A DNA stretch of 64,000 nt from Arcobacteraceae bacterium. GTDB lineage: Bacteria; Campylobacterota; Campylobacteria; Campylobacterales; Arcobacteraceae. The translations under genes were made by a program, and so were the position numbers. This document shows, piece by piece, positions 8,124-16,429 of this stretch. Each line of letters begins with the position of its first letter. The first letter of the stretch is position 1. The notes beneath the pieces were generated by a model that had not been told where the DNA came from, searched no databases, and worked only from the letters and a program-made list of their open reading frames with translations. The DNA lies in NCBI GenBank assembly GCA_021107755.1, contig JAIOSF010000021.1, forward strand, positions 62,001-126,000, in the 5' to 3' direction.

Positions 8124-9263
8124 ATGTTAAAAAAATCATTGATAATTGTTTTTATTGGGTTTATCTCTCTATACGGAACTGTATTTAGTAAAAAAGCAAC
8201 GGTTACACCAAAGTTGTTACAGCAAGAAAATGGTAACCAATGGTGTCCAGTTTCAGGGGAGAAAATTGAGGATTTTTATAAAACATCATATACAGCAAAA
8301 CTCCAAATGAATGAGAATAATAGGCAATACTGTAGTATACGATGTTTAGTTATGGATATGGATGAGTATGGTATAGATTTAAATAGTGTTCAAGTTTTAG
8401 ATGTGATTTCTCAAAAATATATTCAAGCACAAGATGCCTATTTTGTTGTAGGAAGTGAAGTAGATGGTTCATTGTCCCAAAAAAGTAAACTTGCATTTAA
8501 ATCAAAAAAAGATGCTCTAGAGTTTATTAAAAAATATAAAGGGACGATTAAAAGTTTTAAAGAGACTTTAAAGTTAGCAAGAAACTCTTTGAAAAAAGAC
8601 AATGAGATACTAAAAAAAATCAAAAAGAAAAAAACATATCCACGGGGGAAAAGAATATTTGAAAAAGTGTGTCAAAAAGATCTAATAGATCCGACAAGTT
8701 ATATAGAGATAAATGAACTTAAACAAGATATAGTAGATAAAAAATTATGTAAACCATTAAAAGAGAAAGATTTACAAGCAGTAGCTTTATATATTTGGGA
8801 AGTAAAAAGATTTGGGGATTTAGATACGATAGAGGATAAAGTTCAAGTCAAAGAAGATGAAAAATGCCCAGTATGTGGTATGTATACCTATAAATACCCA
8901 AGATGGGCCGCCCAAATTTTTTATGAAAAGCAAGATGATAAAAAACATTGGTCATTTGATGGGGTAAAAGATATGATGAAGTTTTATTTTGATTCACAAA
9001 AATGGGGTAATTATGAGATAGCAAAGAGGGAAAATATCACCAAAATTTTAGTAACCGATTACTATTCACAAAAAGGGATAGATGGTACAAAAGCATATTA
9101 TGTAATACGAAGTGACATTTATGGTCCAATGGGGCATGAACTAATCCCTTTTGAATCTTTAAGTGATGCCAAAACATTTAAAAAAGACCACTATGGAAAA
9201 AAAATAATTCAATTTTCACAAATAGTTGAGGATGTGGTGTATCAGTTAGATTTTAACGAATAG
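8124..9263 (+). CDS. Exported protein with two NosL-like modules
   Basis: A signal peptide (residues 1-22) is followed by a first NosL-type module: CPVSG (Cys41), a paired YCSIRC (Cys70, Cys74) and AYFVVGSEVDG near 106-115. A middle part (174-228) has the look of a cytochrome c domain (GKRIFEKVC, then KDLQAVALYIWE) but no CxxCH heme site. A second NosL module begins with CPVCGM (Cys248, Cys251) and contains HWSFDG and YYVIRSDIYGPMGHEL. NosL proteins bind Cu(I) and help mature nitrous oxide reductase; no nos genes are in view, so copper handling for another target is possible. Good ribosome site AAGGGAAG. Start of a two-gene group with the next paralogue. Confidence 0.82.
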   Translation: MLKKSLIIVFIGFISLYGTVFSKKATVTPKLLQQENGNQWCPVSGEKIEDFYKTSYTAKLQMNENNRQYCSIRCLVMDMDEYGIDLNSVQVLDVISQKYIQAQDAYFVVGSEVDGSLSQKSKLAFKSKKDALEFIKKYKGTIKSFKETLKLARNSLKKDNEILKKIKKKKTYPRGKRIFEKVCQKDLIDPTSYIEINELKQDIVDKKLCKPLKEKDLQAVALYIWEVKRFGDLDTIEDKVQVKEDEKCPVCGMYTYKYPRWAAQIFYEKQDDKKHWSFDGVKDMMKFYFDSQKWGNYEIAKRENITKILVTDYYSQKGIDGTKAYYVIRSDIYGPMGHELIPFESLSDAKTFKKDHYGKKIIQFSQIVEDVVYQLDFNE

Positions 9264-9310
9264 TTAACACATTTAAGATACAATAAAAAAATTTAAAAAA
9301 AGGGTAAAAA

Positions 9311-10078
9311 ATGAAAAAAGTATTAACTGCAATATTTGCTTTAATGTTAACAATAAGTTTTGCAAATGCAATGAATGGAAAATGTGGTGGGGAAAACAAG
9401 TGTGGAGGTGCTAAAAAATGTGGTGCTGCATCTAAAGGTATGGGTCAAGGTAAAGCTATGGCAAACTATAGAGCAGTAGCTCCAGAAAAAGCAGAAATAA
9501 TACAAGATGGAAAGAATAAAATGTATTGTCCTGTTTGTGGTATGACATTACCAATGTTTTATAAAACAAATCATGCAGCAACTGATGCAAAAGGTCACAC
9601 ACACCAATATTGTTCAATAGTATGTGAAGTTGAAGATGCTGTAAAAAATGGAAAAAAACTTGACAATCATAAAGTTGTAGATAATACTACATTAAAGTTT
9701 ATCGATGCAAAAGCAGCATATTTTGTAGTAGGTAGCAATAAGCCAGGGACAATGAGTGTAGTGAGTAAATATGCATTTGGAACAGAAGCAGCAGCAGAAA
9801 AATTTGCAGCACAAAATGGTGGAAAAGTATTACCATTTGATGCGGTATATGAAATGGTTGAGAAATCTTTAGAAAAAGATATGAAAGCTACTAAGATGAG
9901 ACAATCAAAAGCAGCAACAAAAGGGGAAATGATATACAACAAAATGTGTAAAAAAACTGATAAAAGGTTTACATCAGTTGCTGATGCAAAATCATTTTTA
10001 ACTACAAGTGGTATTTGTGGAAAAATTGCTGGTAAAAAACATCAAGCAGTTGCACTTTTCTTATCTAACAAAAAATAG
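9311..10078 (+). CDS. Exported NosL-like protein with Cys-rich N-terminus
   Basis: Signal peptide ending about residue 20 (FANA), then a Gly/Cys/Lys-rich segment with three Cys (25, 31, 37), then a NosL-type module: CPVCGM (Cys73, Cys76), YCSIVC (Cys101, Cys105), AYFVVGSNKPGTM. The C-terminal part (about 200-255) repeats the cytochrome-like pattern of the preceding protein (KGEMIYNKMCKK and KKHQAVALFLSN) without CxxCH. This equals the N-terminal two thirds of its neighbour, so the pair arose by duplication with later gain or loss of the second module. Likely periplasmic copper binding. A 47-base gap containing an A-rich leader separates the two. Confidence 0.82.
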   Translation: MKKVLTAIFALMLTISFANAMNGKCGGENKCGGAKKCGAASKGMGQGKAMANYRAVAPEKAEIIQDGKNKMYCPVCGMTLPMFYKTNHAATDAKGHTHQYCSIVCEVEDAVKNGKKLDNHKVVDNTTLKFIDAKAAYFVVGSNKPGTMSVVSKYAFGTEAAAEKFAAQNGGKVLPFDAVYEMVEKSLEKDMKATKMRQSKAATKGEMIYNKMCKKTDKRFTSVADAKSFLTTSGICGKIAGKKHQAVALFLSNKK

Positions 10079-10084
10079 AACTAT

Positions 10085-10113
10085 AAATACAAAGTCAAAA
10101 AGACTTTGTATTT
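10085..10113 (+). terminator. Stem-loop after the NosL-like pair
   Basis: A perfect 12-base inverted repeat, AAATACAAAGTC (10085-10096) with GACTTTGTATTT (10102-10113), loop AAAAA, starts nine bases after the stop codon at 10078. The downstream T-run is weak, so it may act as terminator or as a 3'-end stabilising hairpin. The rest of the spacer to nadA (10114-10242) is AT-rich and probably holds the nadA promoter, but no clear box was seen. Confidence 0.7.
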
Positions 10114-10242
10114 ACAAAACTTAACGAATCATCTTTCACTTTTATAATTATTCCAACAAAACCTTATAATTCAGTAGTCACTAAATGAAAATTGGTTATA
10201 TTATTACATTAAAATAAACAAATTTTAGGATAAAAAATAGAT

Positions 10243-11235
10243 ATGAATATAAAAGAAGAGATAATTAAGCTTAAAAAAGAGCTTGATGTAACTATTGTTG
10301 CACATTTTTATCAAAAAGATGAAGTATTTGAAATGGGTGATATTGTAGGTGATAGTTTAGAATTAGCTAAAAAATCTATGGAGGCACCTACGGAAAACAT
10401 TATCTTTTGTGGCGTAGGATTTATGGGGCAAAGTGTGAAAGTATTAGCACCTCAAAAAAGAGTACTTATGCCTAAAATCGCATGCTGTGCTATGGCGAAG
10501 ATGATTGATGTAGATTATTACAATATGAATTTAAAAATATTAAATGATGCAGGAATAGCAAATGATGATATTTTACCAATAACATATATTAACTCTAGTG
10601 CTGAAGTAAAAGCTGAAGTTGGAAAAATGGGTGGATATGTTTGTACAAGTTCAAATGCCTATAAAATTATCAACAAAGGATTAGAAAGTGGCAAAAAAAT
10701 ATTCTTTGTTCCAGATAGATGTTTAGGGCAAAACTTTGCAAAACAGATTGGATTAAAATCAGCAGTTGTAGGAATTGATGATATTGAAGATGTAAAAAAT
10801 GCGGATATCATTTGTTTTAATGGTTTTTGTTCAGTTCATCAACTTTTTACCCCTGAAGATGTAGATTTTTATAGAGAAAAATATCCAGATATTTTAGTAG
10901 CTGTTCATCCAGAATGTGATCCATCAGTTGTTGAAAAAGCTGACTTTGTAGGGAGTACTTCTCAACTTATAAAATATATAACTGAAGAGATTCCTATTGA
11001 TCAAAAAGTTGTGGTAGGAACTGAGTTTAATATGGTTAATCGTTTAAGAGAAAAAAATACTTTCGTATTAAGTTCTACAAAACCAGAGTGTCCAACTATG
11101 AATGAAACAACTTTGGAAGATTTACATAATACATTACTCTCAATAAAAAATAAAACTTATGAAAATGAGATAACAATCAGTGAAGATGTAGCTAAATATG
11201 CAAAAATAGCATTAAATAGAATGTTTGAGGTTTAA
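10243..11235 (+). CDS. nadA: NadA, quinolinate synthase
   Basis: [4Fe-4S] enzyme that makes quinolinate from iminoaspartate and dihydroxyacetone phosphate, the entry to NAD. The 330-residue protein has AHFYQKDEV at the start, GDSLELAK, the Cys-containing IIFCGVGFMGQSVK, CTSSNAYKI, FVPDRCLGQNFA, AVHPECDP and KPECPTMNETTLEDL, which supply the cluster and substrate ligands. The adjacent nadC, five bases downstream, encodes the next step. Confidence 0.97.
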   Translation: MNIKEEIIKLKKELDVTIVAHFYQKDEVFEMGDIVGDSLELAKKSMEAPTENIIFCGVGFMGQSVKVLAPQKRVLMPKIACCAMAKMIDVDYYNMNLKILNDAGIANDDILPITYINSSAEVKAEVGKMGGYVCTSSNAYKIINKGLESGKKIFFVPDRCLGQNFAKQIGLKSAVVGIDDIEDVKNADIICFNGFCSVHQLFTPEDVDFYREKYPDILVAVHPECDPSVVEKADFVGSTSQLIKYITEEIPIDQKVVVGTEFNMVNRLREKNTFVLSSTKPECPTMNETTLEDLHNTLLSIKNKTYENEITISEDVAKYAKIALNRMFEV

Positions 11236-11240
11236 AATTA

Positions 11241-12065
11241 ATGGCAATCAATATAAGAAAATTTGTTAAAAATGCAATAACAGAAGATAATGGTAGAGGG
11301 GATTTGTTTTTTGATATTGCTCCAAAAGGGAGATTTACAGCAAGAGTTATTGCCAAAGATGATGGGATAATTGCTGGAGTTAAGTATGCTAAAGTATTGG
11401 CTAGAACTGAAAAGTTTGATTGTAAATTTTTACTTCGGGATGGTGATGAGGTAAAAAAAGGGGATGTTATCGCAGAGCTTGAAGGGAAGGCTTCTGTATT
11501 ATTAAGTAGTGAGAGAACATTTTTGAATCTTTTACAACACGCTTCTGGAATCGCAACAAATGCAAATAGATATGCGAAACTTTTAGAGGGAAGTAATGTT
11601 GTATTACTAGATACAAGAAAAACAAGACCACAGTTACGAGACTTTGAAAAATATGCTTCTCGAGTTGGAGGGGCTATTAATCATAGGCTAGGACTTGATG
11701 ATTGTTTGATGTTAAAAGATACCCATTTAAAAACTATCCCTGATTTAAAAGAGTTTGTAAAAATAGCTCGTAAAAGAATCTCTTGGGTTACTAAAATAGA
11801 GATTGAATGTGAAACTTTTGAACAAGTACAAGAAGCTATGGAAGCGGGTGCAGATATTATTATGTGTGATAATATGACACCAGAACAGATTAAACAAGTG
11901 GTTGATTTTAGAGATGAAAAACATCCACATATTTTACTTGAAGCAAGTGGAAATATAACAGAAAAAACTATTACTAACTATCTTCATAGTGGTATTGATG
12001 CTATTAGTAGTGGTAGTATCATCCATCAAGCTACTTGGTTAGATTTTTCAATGAAGTTTGACTAG
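11241..12065 (+). CDS. nadC: NadC, nicotinate-nucleotide pyrophosphorylase
   Basis: Converts quinolinate and PRPP to nicotinate mononucleotide. The 274-residue protein contains EDNGRGDLFFDIAP, LSSERTFLNLLQHASGIAT, DTRKTRPQLRDFEKYA, GGAINHRLGLDDCLMLKDTH, and the C-terminal LEASGNITEKTI and GSIIHQA motifs of the type II phosphoribosyltransferase barrel. It directly follows nadA; two signalling genes follow after 17 bases and may be in the same transcript. Confidence 0.97.
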   Translation: MAINIRKFVKNAITEDNGRGDLFFDIAPKGRFTARVIAKDDGIIAGVKYAKVLARTEKFDCKFLLRDGDEVKKGDVIAELEGKASVLLSSERTFLNLLQHASGIATNANRYAKLLEGSNVVLLDTRKTRPQLRDFEKYASRVGGAINHRLGLDDCLMLKDTHLKTIPDLKEFVKIARKRISWVTKIEIECETFEQVQEAMEAGADIIMCDNMTPEQIKQVVDFRDEKHPHILLEASGNITEKTITNYLHSGIDAISSGSIIHQATWLDFSMKFD

Positions 12066-12082
12066 ATTAAAAAAGGTTCCTT

Positions 12083-13189
12083 TTGAAAATCAGTGTTAAA
12101 ATTATTACAGTATCTATACTTATGATATTGCTCTTTGTTGGGTGTGGAAAAAAGCAAAATGATGATATAAAAATTGGTTTTATTGCCGGTTTAAGTGGTA
12201 AATACTCCTCTTTGGGGATAAGTATAAGAGATGGTTTTTTACTAGCATTTGATGAGATAAACTATAAAATAGATGGTAAACAAGTCACTGTAATACAAAA
12301 AGATGATAAACAAGATATAGAAAAAGCAAAAAAAGCTATAAAATATTTTATCAATAATAATATAAAACTTGTTGTTGGAAATGCTACAAGTTCTATGACA
12401 AAAGTTTCTATTGCAGAGGTAAATAAGCATAAAGATATGTTACTTATCTCTGCAACAGCTAGTGGCTATGAATTTACACATAAAGATGACAATTTCTTGC
12501 GTGTACAAGTTGAAAACTCCCAAAAAAGATATGGTACACTTTTAAAATATATTAAAAATAAAGGGTATAAAAATATTTTTTTAATTTATGATTCTAGGAA
12601 TATAGCTTATGTAGAGGGATATAAAGATATTTTGCAAGATATGATTATAGAAAATGAAGGGGAAGAGTTTGTTGGAAGTGTTGATTTAAATAGTAAATAC
12701 AATCTTATAAAAGAGCAGTTGCAATTACATAAAAGCGATCTGATTTTGATTGTTGGAAACTCAATTGATACAGCTAATATCATACAATATATTCGTCATA
12801 ATAATATTACAACAGATATTTTAGGTTCAGGTTGGGCAAAAACAATGGATTTTATCACTAATGGAGGAAAAGCTGTAGAGGGTGTCTCTTTTTCAACTCC
12901 ATATGATGATAATTCAAAAGATATAAAGTTTGTTGAATTTGTAAATAAGTTTGAAAAAAAATATAATAAAAAACCATCAGTATTTGCAGCACAAGGATAT
13001 GAATTGGGGCAAATACTTATAGAAAACCTACAAGAATCATCAGATATAACTACACTTAAAAAAAGAATTTTAGATAGAGGTAAATATAAGGGACTTCAAG
13101 GTGATATTATATTTGATAAGTACGGTGATATTAAAAGAGACTATTTTATGATGAAAGTGATTGAAAGATCATTTAAAAAGATAGATTAA
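12083..13189 (+). CDS. Periplasmic substrate-binding lipoprotein (branched-chain amino acid-binding type)
   Basis: A lipoprotein signal peptide with lipobox LFVGC at residues 17-21 is followed by a type I periplasmic binding fold of the LivJ/Leu-binding class: IKIGFIAGLSGKYSSLG, the VVGNATSSMT segment, then NKKPSVFAAQGYELGQ near the C-terminus. TTG start; its stop overlaps the ATG of the sensor kinase gene by one base (TAATG). No transporter permease or ATPase gene is near, so it is more likely a ligand sensor for the kinase than a transport component. Ligand unknown. Confidence 0.85.
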   Translation: MKISVKIITVSILMILLFVGCGKKQNDDIKIGFIAGLSGKYSSLGISIRDGFLLAFDEINYKIDGKQVTVIQKDDKQDIEKAKKAIKYFINNNIKLVVGNATSSMTKVSIAEVNKHKDMLLISATASGYEFTHKDDNFLRVQVENSQKRYGTLLKYIKNKGYKNIFLIYDSRNIAYVEGYKDILQDMIIENEGEEFVGSVDLNSKYNLIKEQLQLHKSDLILIVGNSIDTANIIQYIRHNNITTDILGSGWAKTMDFITNGGKAVEGVSFSTPYDDNSKDIKFVEFVNKFEKKYNKKPSVFAAQGYELGQILIENLQESSDITTLKKRILDRGKYKGLQGDIIFDKYGDIKRDYFMMKVIERSFKKID

Positions 13190-15087
13190 TGTTTAAAATC
13201 AATAGTTTAAAAACAAATATTGTAATTTTTCTTATACTATTTACATCCATACCTTTAATTATAGCATCTTCTCTTATTTTATATACCACTTATGAATCAA
13301 AAAAAGAAGCACTATTTAGTAAACATTTACAAGTATTAAAACAAGTTGAAGAGGATATTAATAGCAATATTATGAATATTGAACAACTTGGAGAATTTGT
13401 TAGAAAAAATTTTATCAAAAGAAAAAATAAAATACTTGAAGGGCTTATAGGGACACAAAAAACTATAAAAGAGATTTATATTTTAGACAGTGAAGGTTTA
13501 GTAAAAGATTTTCAAACGAGAGTAAAATCTAATCTTTTTATTGGATATGATTTTTCAAATACAAAATATTATATGGAGATAAATAATGGTAAGTTGAAAT
13601 ATTGGTCAGATGTATATCTATCAAATACAACAAATACACCAGTGATATCTTATAGTGTAAAAATAGATGATGATAATATTATTGTTTTTGTTCTTGATCT
13701 TGCCATGCTAAACACATTTGCACAGAAGTTTCAGAGTGGAGATGGTTCAACTATGGTTAGAATTATGGATAACAATGGTGTTTTTTTAGCAAATCCCGAT
13801 AAGCCAGAGTTTGTATTTCAGCAAAAAAATATCTTAAATCTTGGATTGTATAAAAATTTTATTTCAAAGGGATATAAATACCGACAAATAACATTTCAAA
13901 ATGCAGCTAAAAATTCTTTGAACAATATTGGAGTATATGGCGTAACAAAAAAACTTCAATGGTATGTAGTAGTAAAAGAGAGATATGAGTATATATTTCA
14001 AACATATTTTAATATTATGTATTTTCTTGGCTTATTTATTGTTGTGGTGATAGTTTTATCTATGATTGTTGCAGTACGACTTGCTAAGTCAATTTTAAAA
14101 CCTTTAGATGAGGTAAGTTTACAGATGGAAAATATTGCTCAAGAGAAGGATATCGAAGGTATTGATAAAAATAATTATAAAGAGTTAAAAAAACTTATTA
14201 ATAGTTTTATGATAATGAAAAATAAAATTCATAAAAGGGAAAATGATCTTCATCAGTTAAATCAGAGTTTAGAGGATAAGGTTAAAGAGAAAACAAAAGA
14301 GCTTCAGATACTTAATGAGGATTTAGAAAAAAAAGTGGACGAGGAGATAGCTAAGAATATGGAAAAAGAACTCCATATATTAGAATCTTCAAAAATGATA
14401 CAAATGGGTGAGATGATAGGAAATATTGCTCATCAGTGGAGACAGCCGTTAAGTGTTATTAGTACAGCAGCTAGCGGTATGAAACTTCAAAAAGAGTATG
14501 GAATGTTAGAAGATGAAAAGTTTAATTACTATTGTAACTCTATTGTTGAAAATAGTGAATATTTATCAGAAACTATTGATATCTTCAGAAACTTTATAAG
14601 AGAAAAAAAAGAAAGAGCAACAATAATAATACAAAATAGAATCGATATCTCTTTAAAAATTGTAATATCTACTTTAGAAGCAAATCATATAAAGCTCATT
14701 AATAATATTGACTATAGTAACCCTATTAAACTAGAAGTGGTTGTTGGGGAACTTTCTCAAGTGATTATTAATATTATAAATAATGCAAAAGATATACTAT
14801 TAGAAAGAAAAGTTGAAGATGCTTGGATAAAAGTAGGGCTGGAGCAAGACAGTAGTTTTGTGACCATCTGTATAGAAGATAATGGAGGAGGTGTTCCTTC
14901 TGAGATTATCTCAAAAATATTTGACCCATATTTCACTACAAAACATAAAAGCCAAGGTACAGGCTTAGGACTACATATGAGTTATAAAATAGTAACAGAA
15001 AGCTTAGGTGGAGAGTTAAAAGTATCAAATAGTACCAATGGAGCTCTTTTTAAAGTTACAATTCCAATCAATACTAAATTGTCTTAA
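13189..15087 (+). CDS. Membrane sensor histidine kinase with Cache-like periplasmic domain
   Basis: N-terminal membrane helix (about 8-30), an extracytoplasmic dCache-like domain (35-270, with IKEIYILDSEG and IRIMDNNG-like strands), second helix (275-300), a short HAMP-like region, a coiled coil (350-400), then the kinase core: H-box NIAHQWRQPLSV with His415, N-box IINIINNAK, G1 IEDNGGGVP, and DPYFTTKHKSQGTGLGL. Translationally coupled to the preceding binding lipoprotein, which may present ligand to it. No cognate receiver protein is encoded in the same direction nearby. Its end overlaps pgpA by four bases on the other strand. Confidence 0.92.
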   Translation: MFKINSLKTNIVIFLILFTSIPLIIASSLILYTTYESKKEALFSKHLQVLKQVEEDINSNIMNIEQLGEFVRKNFIKRKNKILEGLIGTQKTIKEIYILDSEGLVKDFQTRVKSNLFIGYDFSNTKYYMEINNGKLKYWSDVYLSNTTNTPVISYSVKIDDDNIIVFVLDLAMLNTFAQKFQSGDGSTMVRIMDNNGVFLANPDKPEFVFQQKNILNLGLYKNFISKGYKYRQITFQNAAKNSLNNIGVYGVTKKLQWYVVVKERYEYIFQTYFNIMYFLGLFIVVVIVLSMIVAVRLAKSILKPLDEVSLQMENIAQEKDIEGIDKNNYKELKKLINSFMIMKNKIHKRENDLHQLNQSLEDKVKEKTKELQILNEDLEKKVDEEIAKNMEKELHILESSKMIQMGEMIGNIAHQWRQPLSVISTAASGMKLQKEYGMLEDEKFNYYCNSIVENSEYLSETIDIFRNFIREKKERATIIIQNRIDISLKIVISTLEANHIKLINNIDYSNPIKLEVVVGELSQVIINIINNAKDILLERKVEDAWIKVGLEQDSSFVTICIEDNGGGVPSEIISKIFDPYFTTKHKSQGTGLGLHMSYKIVTESLGGELKVSNSTNGALFKVTIPINTKLS

Positions 15088-15542
15088 AAAATAAGAAAGT
15101 AAACTAAACTGGTACAAAGACCTGCAAAAACTCCCGCAATCATATCATCACCCATTACACCCCAACCACCTTTTATATTTTGATCAATTTTACCAATAAT
15201 AGAAGGCTTCCATATATCAAATATTCTAAAAAAGATAAATGCGATTATCCCCATAATCCAATTATCAGAAGTTACTCCTGCAACTCCCATAGTGATCCAC
15301 ATACCAGCTAATTCATCTATAACAATCTCTTTGCCATCATGGGTAGCTGTTTGCTCTTCATAGATATTAATTTGTTTGACAGCAATAACTGAAATAAGTA
15401 GCGAGAGTAAAAAAAGTGTAGTGATACTAATAAATTGTAATAAACCCATCCCTAATAATAAGGCTACAAAACTACCAACAGTTCCAGGTGCTTTTGGGCT
15501 AAGTCCACTATATCCTAAAGTTAAGAAAAATTTATTAAACAC
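15084..15542 (-). CDS. pgpA: PgpA, phosphatidylglycerophosphatase A
   Basis: Dephosphorylates phosphatidylglycerol-phosphate in the inner membrane. The 152-residue protein has SPKAPGTVGSFVALLLG near the start, the acidic IDELAGMWITM motif and GWGVMGDDMIAGVFAG, all typical of PgpA, and about four hydrophobic segments. Its start overlaps the stop of the regulator gene by one base, in the order ispDF, regulator, pgpA also found in Campylobacter. Confidence 0.94.
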   Translation of the reverse strand: MFNKFFLTLGYSGLSPKAPGTVGSFVALLLGMGLLQFISITTLFLLSLLISVIAVKQINIYEEQTATHDGKEIVIDELAGMWITMGVAGVTSDNWIMGIIAFIFFRIFDIWKPSIIGKIDQNIKGGWGVMGDDMIAGVFAGLCTSLVYFLIF

Positions 15543-16429
15543 TATTTATCACCTTTATCTTTCTCTATACCAAATTTTTTTCTTTTTTCCCAAAGAGATT
15601 TTCTACTAATTCCAAGTCTACGACTAAGTTCTGTATCTGGATACTTGTCTTGAAAACTGGTAACCATAAGTTTTACATAATCGTTAATTGTAAGTATTGA
15701 ATCAACTGTTGAGAGTTTATTTGCTATTTTTAATTCTATCTTAGGATAAGGTATATCTCCTAAATCTTCTAAAGATGAGAGTATAACATCAAAATTTTCT
15801 ATTGTTTTTAGGATTAAATCTTTTGAACTTTTTTTAACATAGTGGAAATCGTAAATATAGAGTAACTCATCTTTAAAATCGTTTGGTTCAATTTTAGTAT
15901 TGTTCTCTAATGAGATAAATTTAATAGTTTTATCTAGTCTTTGTGCAACTTCTAAAACTATTTTATCTGCAACCCTTTGGTCATTTGTCTCAATTGCAAA
16001 TGGAAGAGTTTGTGGAATAGCCACATCATGTTCAATATTATAAAAAGCAAAGTCGATATAGTTTGTAAGATTTTTTTTCATCTGTTTTAATTTTTTAAAT
16101 TCATCATAGTGATAAATCTTTCGCACTAGCTCATCCATAATAAAAGGTTTTACAATGTAATCCATTGCACCATCTTTTAAAGGTTTGGTTACAGTTGTAT
16201 CATTAATATAGGAAACAAGTAAAATAATAATACTCTCTTTAAATTTTGAAATAATTTTATGTACATCATTTGTACTAATATTTGTTGAAAGTAAAATTAC
16301 ATCATATTGTTCATCAAATTTTATCTCTTTAATATTTGATACATGGGTACAATAGTTTCCCTCTTCATGAAGTCTAATAGCAACTTTTTGTGCTAAATAA
16401 ACCTCTTCATCTAGTATAAGTATATTCAT
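15542..16429 (-). CDS. HP1021-type orphan response regulator (atypical receiver, Fis-type HTH)
   Basis: The 295-residue protein has an N-terminal receiver domain (1-115) with the conserved lysine in YIVKPF but Ser48 (VILLSTNIS) where the phosphorylated Asp should be, a middle region, and a C-terminal helix-turn-helix (LSRRLGISRKSLWEKRKKFG). This layout and the place after ispDF match Helicobacter HP1021 and Campylobacter Cj1608, orphan regulators that act without phosphorylation and bind the replication origin and many promoters; HP1021 responds to redox state. ATG 16429 is chosen (ATGA overlap with the ispDF stop) over a TTG 12 bases upstream. Confidence 0.9.
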   Translation of the reverse strand: MNILILDEEVYLAQKVAIRLHEEGNYCTHVSNIKEIKFDEQYDVILLSTNISTNDVHKIISKFKESIIILLVSYINDTTVTKPLKDGAMDYIVKPFIMDELVRKIYHYDEFKKLKQMKKNLTNYIDFAFYNIEHDVAIPQTLPFAIETNDQRVADKIVLEVAQRLDKTIKFISLENNTKIEPNDFKDELLYIYDFHYVKKSSKDLILKTIENFDVILSSLEDLGDIPYPKIELKIANKLSTVDSILTINDYVKLMVTSFQDKYPDTELSRRLGISRKSLWEKRKKFGIEKDKGDK

